Source: Chloroflexota bacterium (GTDB lineage Bacteria > Chloroflexota > Anaerolineae > J036 > Brachytrichaceae). From it: a stretch of 5,396 nucleotides of DNA. This document shows positions 1-5,396 of this stretch, piece after piece (the stretch's first letter is position 1; every line of letters starts with the position of its first letter). The position numbers and the translations under genes are program-made. The DNA lies in NCBI GenBank assembly GCA_021813225.1, contig JAKALH010000231.1, forward strand, positions 1-5,396, read 5' to 3'. Below the pieces are notes generated by a model that was given only the letters and a program-made list of their open reading frames with translations, was not told where the DNA came from and did not search any database.

Positions 1-1860
1 CTTGAAATCTATCTGAACGAGATTTACTACGCGAACCAGGCATACGGCATCGAAGCCGCCGCCGAAACCTACTTCGGCAAGCCCGCTTCGCAACTGGACC
101 TGGCCGAGGCGTCGATGCTGGCCGGTATACCGCAGTCGCCTGTGCTGTGGGACCCCGTCGCGAACAAAGCGAATACGCTGCGCCGCCAGCAGGCCGTTCT
201 GCGGCTGATGGTGCAGGCCGGCTACATCACCGACAGCCAGGTGGCCCCGGCGGAGGCCGAGATTGCCAATCGCACCTTTAGTGTCCCGGTGACTAATAAT
301 ATCTCGAACGTAGCACCGCATTTCATGACGTATGTGCGCCAGAAACTCGACGAGGATTTCGGCGCGGATGGGCTGTATCGCACCGGTCTGCGCGTGTACA
401 CCACGCTTGATCCGCGCATTCAGTCGATATCCGAACAGGCCGTCCGCACACAGATCGCTAAGCTGGCCGGCAAGCATGTGGACAACGGCGCCGCCGTCGT
501 CATCAATCCGCACACCGGCGAAATTCTGGCGATGGTCGGCAGCGCCGACTTCAACAACGTCGCAATCAGGGGACAGGTCAACGTCGCCCTGGCCCTGCGC
601 CAGCCCGGCTCGGCCATCAAGCCGTTCAACTACATCGCCGCCTTCGAGAAAGGCTACACGCCGGCCACACTGCTCTGGGACGTGCCCACGAAGTTCACCA
701 ACCAGTACGGGCAGGTTTACACGCCAAAGAACTACGACGAGCGGTTCCACGGCCCGATGCTGCTGCGCGATGCGCTGGCGCGCAGTATGAACATCCCCGC
801 CGTCAAGACCCTGGAATTCGTCGGGCTGCCGAATTTTCTCGCCATGACCAATCGCGTGGGCATTCATTTTCCGCCCAGCGACCAGTACGGCCTGGCGCTC
901 ACGCTGGGCGGCGGCGATACGCGCCTGCTGGACCTGACCAATGGTTTCGCTGTGCTGGCCGATAACGGCGTCTATATCACGCCGACGGCCATCAGCCGCG
1001 TGACGCTGGCCGACGGCCAGGTCGTGCGCGATTATCTGCAGGAGAACCAGGGGACGCAGGTGATCCCCCCGCAATACACCTATCTGATGACGAGTATTTT
1101 GAGCGATAACAACGCGCGCGCGCCATCGTTCGGGTATAACAGCCCGCTGAAGACCTCGCGTCCCACGGCGGTCAAGACGGGCACAACCAATGACTTCCGC
1201 GACAATCTGACCGTGGGTTATACGCCCGACCTGGTCGTCGGGGTGTGGGTCGGGAACACCGACAACTCATCGATGCAGGGTGTCACCGGCGTGACCGGCG
1301 CGGCGCCGATCTGGCACGACATCATCGAGAAGGCGTCCGAGGGCACGCCGGTGAAGAACTTCACGCGCCCGCCGGGCATCATCGAAGTCGAGATCTGCAC
1401 CGATGGCGGGCATATCCCGACGCCCGACTGCCCGGCCAACCATCGGCGTAAGGAAGTGTTCAAGGCGGGCCAGGGGCCGTTGCCGCCGGATGCCGCCGTG
1501 GAGCGCGCGGTGCAGGCCAAAGATCAAAACCTGCTCAACCAGCCGGTCTCCGCGCAGCAGGGCGACATATCGATCTCGCAGCCATCCGACGGCAGTACGC
1601 TCACGCGCGGCCTGCTGTCCATCCGCGGCACGGTGAACCCGCCCGGGTTTATCTCGTATCAGGTGGAGTGGGGCGAGGGCGACAACCCCAGCCAGTGGAA
1701 GTGGATCAGCGGGCCGCATCTCAGCCCGGTCGTCAACGACCAGTTGACCCAGTGGGGCATAGAAGGACTTTCGCCGGGCAGGCGCTACACCATCCGCGTC
1801 ACGGCGACGACCTCCAGCGGGAAGCTGGTCGGCTACACTCGTTTCAGTGTTGCGCCGTAA
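1..1860 (+). CDS. Class A penicillin-binding protein (PBP1A-like), 5'-truncated by the window edge
   Basis: This is a bifunctional peptidoglycan synthase acting on the outer face of the membrane. It polymerises lipid II glycan chains (GT51) and cross-links the stem peptides (transpeptidase). The frame is open from base 1, so 619 codons of the 3' part are present. The signal anchor and most of GT51 lie upstream. Residues 1-6 (LEIYLN) match the last conserved GT51 motif, followed by the usual YGIEAAAETYFGK stretch. The transpeptidase domain has all three catalytic motifs: SAIK at residues 204-207 (Ser204 nucleophile), SMN at 262-264 and KTGT at 392-395. After it come a Cys466/Cys477 pair in a CTDGG...PDC motif and a linker. 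From about residue 523 to 619 there is a beta-rich, Ig/FnIII-like tail. The ATG at base 115 is internal, because homology continues upstream of it. The stop is TAA at 1858-1860. The family is very secure; the exact PBP subclass is not. Confidence 0.96.
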   Translation, partial: LEIYLNEIYYANQAYGIEAAAETYFGKPASQLDLAEASMLAGIPQSPVLWDPVANKANTLRRQQAVLRLMVQAGYITDSQVAPAEAEIANRTFSVPVTNNISNVAPHFMTYVRQKLDEDFGADGLYRTGLRVYTTLDPRIQSISEQAVRTQIAKLAGKHVDNGAAVVINPHTGEILAMVGSADFNNVAIRGQVNVALALRQPGSAIKPFNYIAAFEKGYTPATLLWDVPTKFTNQYGQVYTPKNYDERFHGPMLLRDALARSMNIPAVKTLEFVGLPNFLAMTNRVGIHFPPSDQYGLALTLGGGDTRLLDLTNGFAVLADNGVYITPTAISRVTLADGQVVRDYLQENQGTQVIPPQYTYLMTSILSDNNARAPSFGYNSPLKTSRPTAVKTGTTNDFRDNLTVGYTPDLVVGVWVGNTDNSSMQGVTGVTGAAPIWHDIIEKASEGTPVKNFTRPPGIIEVEICTDGGHIPTPDCPANHRRKEVFKAGQGPLPPDAAVERAVQAKDQNLLNQPVSAQQGDISISQPSDGSTLTRGLLSIRGTVNPPGFISYQVEWGEGDNPSQWKWISGPHLSPVVNDQLTQWGIEGLSPGRRYTIRVTATTSSGKLVGYTRFSVAP

Positions 1861-1887
1861 CGAGTCTTCATATGGCAAATTGCGTAG

Positions 1888-1909
1888 GGGCAAACCTGCG
1901 TGTTTGCCC
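1888..1909. repeat. Perfect 8-bp hairpin, first of a tandem pair
   Basis: The arms GGGCAAAC (1888-1895) and GTTTGCCC (1902-1909) are perfectly complementary around a 6-base loop. The hairpin begins 28 bases after the PBP stop codon, in the convergent gap. No run of T follows on either strand, so it is not a classic intrinsic terminator, although it could stabilise a 3' end or help termination. The style (GTAGGGGC...GCCC) resembles dispersed intergenic palindromes seen in some GC-rich environmental bacteria; this is from memory and unverified. Confidence 0.6.
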
Positions 1910-1913
1910 TCAT

Positions 1914-1946
1914 ACCCTTGCGAAAACCTGCGGTCTTCGCAAGGGT
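1914..1946. repeat. Perfect 11-bp hairpin, second of a tandem pair
   Basis: The arms ACCCTTGCGAA (1914-1924) and TTCGCAAGGGT (1936-1946) are perfectly complementary around an 11-base loop. The hairpin lies 12 bases before the end of the convergent minus-strand gene (stop codon 1959-1961), so it sits downstream of both flanking genes and could act as a bidirectional transcript end. No U-tract follows. The 9-mer AAACCTGCG occurs in both hairpins (1892-1900 and 1924-1932), which suggests that the two are related units. Confidence 0.65.
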
Positions 1947-1958
1947 TTGCCGGTTGGC

Positions 1959-2873
1959 TTATACGGTCGCCTCGACGGCGGTACGGATGTGCCTCACGTC
2001 GATGTCGGTGGGGAAGGTGCAGTCAGCCCCGATCATCAGCGCATGGCGGCCGAAGTCGTCGAGCACCTGGTGCACTGCATCCCGTATCTGTGCAGCCGGG
2101 CCGGCCACGACCACGCCGCGATCATTCAGGCCGCCGACTACCGTGCGCTTGAACAGGCTATAGCCCTGTTTCAGGTTCAGGTTGTGCTTTGTGGCCGCCC
2201 AGTTGACGGCATGGCTCGGATAGTCTGCATACAGCGGCAGGCGCATGTGGTCGCCGCAGATGTGCAGCAGGTTGAATTCGCCATGTCCCCGGATCGCATT
2301 CAGCACCGTCAGGTCGTGCGGTTTCACGTAACCGGCGAACTCCTCTGCGCTGAAGCGATTCTCTTCGCCGCCCTGCGCCGAGTAGTAGATGCCTGCCGCG
2401 CCGGCTTCGATACACGCCACAGCAAAGCCGGCCAGGCTCTCGGCAATGGCAGCCAGTCCCTGACTCACGGACGCCGGGTCTTTTTTCAGGTGTGCCGCGA
2501 CCATGGCGTTGCCGGCTGCGTTACCGCTTGAAAACGGGCCGAAGATAGTCGTAATGACCAGGCACTCGCTGCCGACGGCGTCGACAATGCCTTTGATCTC
2601 GTCCAGTTGCGCCTGATAAAACGGCGCACTCAACGGAGCGGGCCGCACGCGCCGCCAGTCGGCGGGAGACTGGATGACGATATCGGTTTCGTAAGGGTGC
2701 TCGTTCATGACCTTGAGATAGTCGATGTTCGACGCGCGATAGTAATCCAGGTGCGCCTGGATGGATGCGCCGCCGCGCTTTTGCTCGTCAGGGAAGTGAA
2801 ACCAGAAACTGGCGGGCACGCGGTCAACTTCGGCCCCGGCCAGCGCCGCGCGCACACGTTCGATTTTGTTCAT
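1959..2873 (-). CDS. Uroporphyrinogen decarboxylase-superfamily protein, MtaA/CmuA-like methyltransferase candidate
   Basis: The 304-residue protein fits the single TIM-barrel domain of the URO-D superfamily (PF01208). The N-terminus (KIERVRAALAGAEVDRVP) is typical of the family. The RQAGR substrate-binding motif of true HemE is absent; the position after RVP reads ASFWFHF instead. A HIC motif (His204, Cys206, in HICGDH) and a late Cys285 (GADCTFPTD) match the HxC...C zinc ligands of the cobamide-dependent methyltransferases MtaA and CmuA. Role inferred: methyl transfer between a corrinoid protein and a thiol, or an unknown decarboxylation or ether-cleavage reaction. No corrinoid-protein gene lies nearby to settle it. 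The ATG at 2873 is chosen over an in-frame ATG at 2945 because AAGGAG sits six bases upstream and family homology begins there. The stop is TAA at 1959-1961. It is 141 bp downstream of the ATPase/nuclease pair and has its own strong ribosome site, so it may be a separate unit. Superfamily confident; reaction unknown. Confidence 0.9.
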   Translation of the reverse strand: MNKIERVRAALAGAEVDRVPASFWFHFPDEQKRGGASIQAHLDYYRASNIDYLKVMNEHPYETDIVIQSPADWRRVRPAPLSAPFYQAQLDEIKGIVDAVGSECLVITTIFGPFSSGNAAGNAMVAAHLKKDPASVSQGLAAIAESLAGFAVACIEAGAAGIYYSAQGGEENRFSAEEFAGYVKPHDLTVLNAIRGHGEFNLLHICGDHMRLPLYADYPSHAVNWAATKHNLNLKQGYSLFKRTVVGGLNDRGVVVAGPAAQIRDAVHQVLDDFGRHALMIGADCTFPTDIDVRHIRTAVEATV

Positions 2874-2879
2874 GACAAA

Positions 2880-2885
2880 CTCCTT
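2880..2885 (-). promoter_or_regulatory. Shine-Dalgarno site of the URO-D-like gene
   Basis: AAGGAG on the minus strand lies six bases before the ATG at 2873. It is the strongest ribosome binding site in the window. It fixes the start of the URO-D-like gene and rules out the longer in-frame start at 2945. Confidence 0.8.
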
Positions 2886-3014
2886 GCATAACAATGATCC
2901 TGTGAACCTCGGTCGGTTTACTCCCTTGTGGCATACCTGGAGCATACGCCGCTCAGAGCCTTTCTTTCCGACCCGTCAAGCTACTTTACATCAGCCGTAG
3001 AGGCGCGCGGATAT

Positions 3015-3764
3015 TTAAGGTTCATCCGGCAACTCAATCCGGCGGAACAGGAAGGCGTGTCCGCGTTTGCCGGCAACCTTCAGTACGCCCATATGCCGCA
3101 GGCAGTACGACATGCGTTCCGCCAGGTAGCCGGGCTGTCCCAATGCGTGCGCCAACTGGTGGTTGGTAAATTCGACCGGCAGGCTGTCGGGCAGCAGGGG
3201 CAGGTAAGCCGCCGGCGTCTGGAATATGCGCTGCTCGACCACCTCGATCAAGCGGCGGTCGTAACGCGCCCAGCCGCCGTGTCGCCAACTGCGCCTGTGC
3301 TCGCTTTTGCCTTTCGTCCAGACCTCTTCCTCGCGGATGAGCAATACTTCGAGCGACAGGTTGGGATGCGCGGTCAGCACGGCGATATTGACCATCTCCA
3401 TGAAAAGGTGTTCGATGCGCCCGCGCTTGGGCGATTTGCGCCGGCTGAGCGTCGTTTCGTTATCCACATCCAGCCGCACGATCCACTTCTCGCGCGCGAT
3501 CGGGTAGACCAGATGCACGGTGTGACCTTCCGCCAGGCGCTGCAGTTTGCGTTTGAGGCCCGCGAGGTTGCGCGTCTGGATTTCGATCAACAAGTCGCCG
3601 CGCACGATATCGATGATCGAATGCTCGACATCGACCTCGAAACGGTCGCCGGGGCGCGCATACCAGTCCTTCAGGGCTGCGTGCAGAGAGCTTTCGCGCA
3701 GCGTGCCGATGCGATTGGCCGCGTGCGCAGTCATGGCCGCCGGTGCCTGCGCCATTCGCTTCAC
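3015..3764 (-). CDS. Conserved hypothetical protein with putative PD-(D/E)XK-like nuclease core and winged-helix-like C-terminus
   Basis: The product is 249 residues and I cannot give it a name. Residues 18-75 resemble a restriction-endonuclease-like core: Glu24 in a helix (TLRESSLHAALKDWY), Asp52 (IIDIVRG), then a strand LLIEIQT with Glu61-x-Gln63, and Lys71 in the next helix. The order E...D...ExQ...K is that of PD-(D/E)XK enzymes, including forms such as CoiA with ExQ in place of ExK. A basic patch RRKSPKRG lies at 108-115. Residues about 197-242 (FTNHQLAHALG...KVAGKRGHAFLFRR) look like a winged helix that could bind DNA. No signal peptide or membrane segment is seen. The start is GTG at 3764, overlapping the ATPase stop as GTGA, which implies translational coupling. 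ATGs at 3755 and 3734 are alternatives, and conserved-looking sequence starts only near residue 18. The gene is real; nuclease activity is inferred from the motif pattern alone. Confidence 0.85.
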   Translation of the reverse strand: MKRMAQAPAAMTAHAANRIGTLRESSLHAALKDWYARPGDRFEVDVEHSIIDIVRGDLLIEIQTRNLAGLKRKLQRLAEGHTVHLVYPIAREKWIVRLDVDNETTLSRRKSPKRGRIEHLFMEMVNIAVLTAHPNLSLEVLLIREEEVWTKGKSEHRRSWRHGGWARYDRRLIEVVEQRIFQTPAAYLPLLPDSLPVEFTNHQLAHALGQPGYLAERMSYCLRHMGVLKVAGKRGHAFLFRRIELPDEP

Positions 3765-4585
3765 GTCTCCGGTTCCTGCGCAAACAACTCGCGCAGCCAG
3801 CGCTCCGGATTGTTCAGGAATGACTTCGTCAGCCAGACGCGCTCCAGTTCTTCGTACGCAACCGGTGTAATGCTTCCGGCATTGAAGTGCGGTATGGCTG
3901 CGCCGGGGTAAGCCATGATGATCGGCGAGTGTGTGGCGATGATGAATTGCGCATTCTGGCCCAGCATGCGGTGCAGCAAGGACAGAAAGGTCAGTTGGCG
4001 CTTCGGAGACAGCGGCGCTTCGGGTTCGTCAAGCAGGTACAGCCCATTGGGGATGAAGCGCGCCTGAAAGAACTCAAGGAAACTCTCGCCGTGCGAGCAG
4101 GCTTCCAGCCCGCGGCCATGGCGGTTGCCGAGCGCAGCCAGTTCACCGGCGAACGGCATGCGCGCATACATGCGCGCGGTTTCGGAGTGCGAGCCGTACT
4201 CCTTATCAACTTCATTCAGGTTCTGTTCCAGTTCTGCGCGCGGCACGCTCAGGCGGGTGACGTAGCCGAAGAAGTCTTCCGCGCGCAGGAACAGGCCCTT
4301 CTGTGTGCGGCGGCTCCAAGTCAGACGGAAGCGCTGCGCCAGTTCGCGCGCCGGCGCCAGCGTCGCATCCGTTTTCACGCTCTCGCTGCCTGCTGTGATG
4401 GACCCGATGGCGCAGGCCAGCGCTTCCAGCAGCGCCGACTTGCCGGAGCCGTTCCCGCCCACGAAGAAAGTCACCGGATTGGCGAACTCCAGTTGTTGCA
4501 GGTTCTGCACGATGGGCACATTGAACGGAAAGCGCTGCGGCCATGTGGCCGGCCGTTCGATCCGCAACGACTTCAGGTGAATCAT
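3761..4585 (-). CDS. AAA/ABC-type ATPase, COG3910-like predicted ATPase
   Basis: This is a 274-residue soluble ATPase of the ABC/SMC/RecF-like fold. Walker A is GGNGSGKS (residues 43-50). The ABC signature is SHGES (164-168). Walker B is LYLLDEP (182-188), with catalytic Glu187. A D-loop-like APLS follows at 190-193, and the H-switch is ATHSP, with His219. The ending with FLNNPERWLRELF is characteristic of the stand-alone COG3910 family. There is no coiled-coil arm and no fused nuclease (Toprim), so it is not an OLD, RecF or SMC protein. The substrate is unknown; relatives are linked only loosely to DNA repair or mobile-element defence. The start is ATG at 4585 and cannot be further upstream, since an in-frame TAG lies two codons before it. 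No Shine-Dalgarno sequence is visible, so leaderless initiation is possible. It is the first gene of a two-gene operon with the nuclease-like protein, whose GTG overlaps its TGA. Confidence 0.93.
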   Translation of the reverse strand: MIHLKSLRIERPATWPQRFPFNVPIVQNLQQLEFANPVTFFVGGNGSGKSALLEALACAIGSITAGSESVKTDATLAPARELAQRFRLTWSRRTQKGLFLRAEDFFGYVTRLSVPRAELEQNLNEVDKEYGSHSETARMYARMPFAGELAALGNRHGRGLEACSHGESFLEFFQARFIPNGLYLLDEPEAPLSPKRQLTFLSLLHRMLGQNAQFIIATHSPIIMAYPGAAIPHFNAGSITPVAYEELERVWLTKSFLNNPERWLRELFAQEPET

Positions 4586-5087
4586 GCGCTACAGCATAAC
4601 CGATATTGCGGCAGAACGGCGCTCCTGGCGCGGCGATAATAGCCTGGTGCATGAAAAACCGGACCGGAACATCTACACGCCGCCGGGCGGCCCGCCGCGG
4701 GTAGCACCGCCCAGCCGCGAAATATACGCTGCCATGGGCGAAGAACGCATCTTCGCCATGCTTGAGGCGTTTTATCGCGAGCTGGAGCAGTCATCCATTC
4801 GGGGCATGTTCCCGGCCGACATGGCCGCCGCGTCGCGCAAGTCGGCGGCGTTCTTCGTCGGTCTGCTGGGCGGCCCACCGCTGTACCAGCAGCGCTACGG
4901 CTCGCCCATGCTGCGCGCACGCCATCTGCCTTTCGTGATCGACCAGGCGGGACGCCAGGAGTGGCTGGCCTGCTTTGACCGCGTGCTGGAGCGCGCGCCG
5001 CGCGAATTTGGCTTCCCGCCGCAGCATGTGGAAGGCTTTCGCACCTTCCTGCGCGAGTTCTCCGGCTGGATGGTCAACAGCGCCTGA
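4584..5087 (+). CDS. Group II truncated haemoglobin (TrHbO-like)
   Basis: This is a haem-binding 2-on-2 globin of the cytoplasm, expected to handle oxygen, NO or peroxide chemistry. Numbered from the ATG at 4584, the globin spans about residues 44-167. Tyr64 (AFYREL) fits B10 and Phe75 (MFP) fits CD1. The GGPPLYQQRYG stretch matches the E-F loop of GlbO-type proteins. His114 in RARHLPF is the proximal F8 haem ligand, and Trp127 in RQEWLACF is the Trp G8 that marks group II. The ending WMVNSA also matches GlbO relatives. Residues 1-43 are an Arg- and Pro-rich extension not needed for the fold. The start is uncertain. The ATG at 4584 has AGGTGA close upstream but overlaps the first codon of the opposite-strand ATPase by two bases. 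The GTG at 4647 would give 146 residues, closer to family length, with GATAAT just before it. Family very secure; start about even. Confidence 0.92.
   Translation: MRYSITDIAAERRSWRGDNSLVHEKPDRNIYTPPGGPPRVAPPSREIYAAMGEERIFAMLEAFYRELEQSSIRGMFPADMAAASRKSAAFFVGLLGGPPLYQQRYGSPMLRARHLPFVIDQAGRQEWLACFDRVLERAPREFGFPPQHVEGFRTFLREFSGWMVNSA
4586..4646. promoter_or_regulatory. Putative divergent promoter region between ATPase and truncated haemoglobin
   Basis: Promoters for the two divergent genes probably lie here or just inside the coding ends. On the plus strand GATAAT (4635-4640) is one mismatch from the -10 consensus and sits six bases before an in-frame GTG (4647). On the minus strand TATGCT (4598-4593) sits seven bases before the ATPase ATG. 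Neither has a convincing -35 box at normal spacing. If real, both transcripts would be nearly leaderless. This is a weak prediction. Confidence 0.25.
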
Positions 5088-5097
5088 CCGGCGGCGC

Positions 5098-5396
5098 TCA
5101 ACTGGCAGGGTAGGGCCGCGGCTGCCGGCTCACCTTCACGCCGGCCATGATCAGCGCCGCGGCAGCGAACAGGATTGCTGCGCCCAGCAATGGCGCGCCG
5201 GGCATGATGTGGTCGAACGCAGCGCCGGCCGCAAATGGGCCGAATACGCCCATCAGGCTCTGCAGTGCGGCGTTCACGCCAGCCAGGTTGCCCTGTTCGC
5301 GCGGCGCCACTTTGCTGGCCGACAATGACCCCATCGTCGACCAGACGAAGCTGCCGATGCCGTTCTGCAGGATGGTGATGGGGTACAGCAGATCGG
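5098..5396 (-). CDS. Major facilitator superfamily transporter, C-terminal fragment (runs off the window)
   Basis: The last 98 codons of a membrane transporter are present; the gene continues past the right edge. Two hydrophobic segments are visible, an Ala/Gly-rich helix around LMGVFGPFAAGAAF and a longer one around LLGAAILFAAAALIMAG, as expected for transmembrane helices 11 and 12. The preceding loop (SASKVAPREQGNLAGVNAAL) carries the EQGNLAG-type segment typical of MFS drug-efflux proteins of the TetA/DHA1 kind. The protein ends in a short basic tail, KVSRQPRPYPAS. The in-frame ATG at 5334 is internal, since coding sequence (DLLYPITILQNGIGSFVWST) continues upstream of it. The TGA stop at 5098-5100 is 10 bp from the haemoglobin stop in a convergent arrangement. 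Substrate cannot be told from this end. Confidence 0.88.
   Translation of the reverse strand, partial: DLLYPITILQNGIGSFVWSTMGSLSASKVAPREQGNLAGVNAALQSLMGVFGPFAAGAAFDHIMPGAPLLGAAILFAAAALIMAGVKVSRQPRPYPAS

Noticed and set aside
1267..1893. Minus-strand open frame (208 codons) opposite the PBP 3' end
   Set aside because: It is antisense to a conserved coding region and has Arg/Asp/Leu-rich shadow composition.
1888..1946. Intrinsic Rho-independent terminator call for the hairpins
   Set aside because: Neither hairpin is followed by a U-tract on either strand, so they are listed as repeats with only a possible 3'-end role.
1668..2531. Plus-strand open frame (287 codons) running from the PBP tail into the URO-D-like gene
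   Set aside because: It overlaps the PBP in another frame and the URO-D-like gene on the opposite strand, crosses the hairpin region, and has no recognisable motif.
2874..2945. 24-residue N-terminal extension of the URO-D-like protein from the ATG at 2945
   Set aside because: The strong AAGGAG site six bases before the ATG at 2873 lies inside this extension, and family similarity begins only at 2873.
2886..2979. TTGACG (2979-2974, minus strand) with TATGCT (2946-2941) as a promoter for the URO-D-like gene, and three TATGC copies as operator sites
   Set aside because: The spacing between hexamers is 27 bases, too long for a sigma-70 promoter, and three 5-mers at unequal distances are not convincing as operators.
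2928..3911. Long plus-strand open frame (327 codons) opposite the nuclease-like gene and the ATPase end
   Set aside because: It is antisense to two well-supported genes, has no recognisable domain, and its low-complexity Arg/Ala/Gln/Val composition is that of a GC-rich reverse-strand shadow.
3887..4639. Plus-strand open frame (250 codons) opposite the ATPase
   Set aside because: It covers the ATPase motifs in reverse, shows no domain, and has the repetitive Gln/Arg/Ala composition of a shadow frame.
1..5396. CRISPR arrays, tRNA/rRNA genes, transposases, phage genes
   Set aside because: No spaced direct repeats, cloverleaf-like sequence or matching protein motifs were seen on either strand.

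Overview
This is a GC-rich, densely coding stretch of bacterial chromosome with no phage, transposon, CRISPR or RNA-gene signal. The class A penicillin-binding protein (PBP) with a beta-sandwich tail, the nuclease-like and winged-helix hypothetical protein, and the intergenic palindromes of GTAGGGGC...GCCC type fit an environmental Chloroflexota-like bacterium. That assignment is an impression from protein style and cannot be proven from this window.

Layout from left to right. (1) Bases 1-1860, plus strand: the 3' part of a class A penicillin-binding protein, with the end of the glycosyltransferase domain, a complete transpeptidase domain and a C-terminal beta-sandwich tail. (2) Bases 1861-1958: a short convergent gap holding two adjacent perfect hairpins. 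(3) Bases 1959-2873, minus strand: a uroporphyrinogen-decarboxylase-superfamily protein that looks more like the zinc-dependent corrinoid methyltransferase branch (MtaA/CmuA type) than true HemE. (4) Bases 3015-4585, minus strand: a tightly coupled pair made of an ABC/SMC-type ATPase (COG3910-like) and, overlapping it by four bases, a protein with a putative PD-(D/E)XK-type nuclease core and a winged-helix-like C-terminus. (5) Bases 4584-5087, plus strand: a group II truncated haemoglobin, divergent from the ATPase. (6) Bases 5098-5396, minus strand: the C-terminal end of a major facilitator superfamily transporter, which continues past the window edge.

Most of these are unrelated single-gene functions: cell-wall synthesis, one-carbon or tetrapyrrole-like chemistry, oxygen/NO handling and efflux. 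The only clear candidate for a functional unit is the ATPase plus nuclease-like pair. Its translational coupling suggests joint action on nucleic acid, possibly repair or defence. This is the part of the window most worth following up, but each protein has the look of a widespread uncharacterised family, so novelty is not established.
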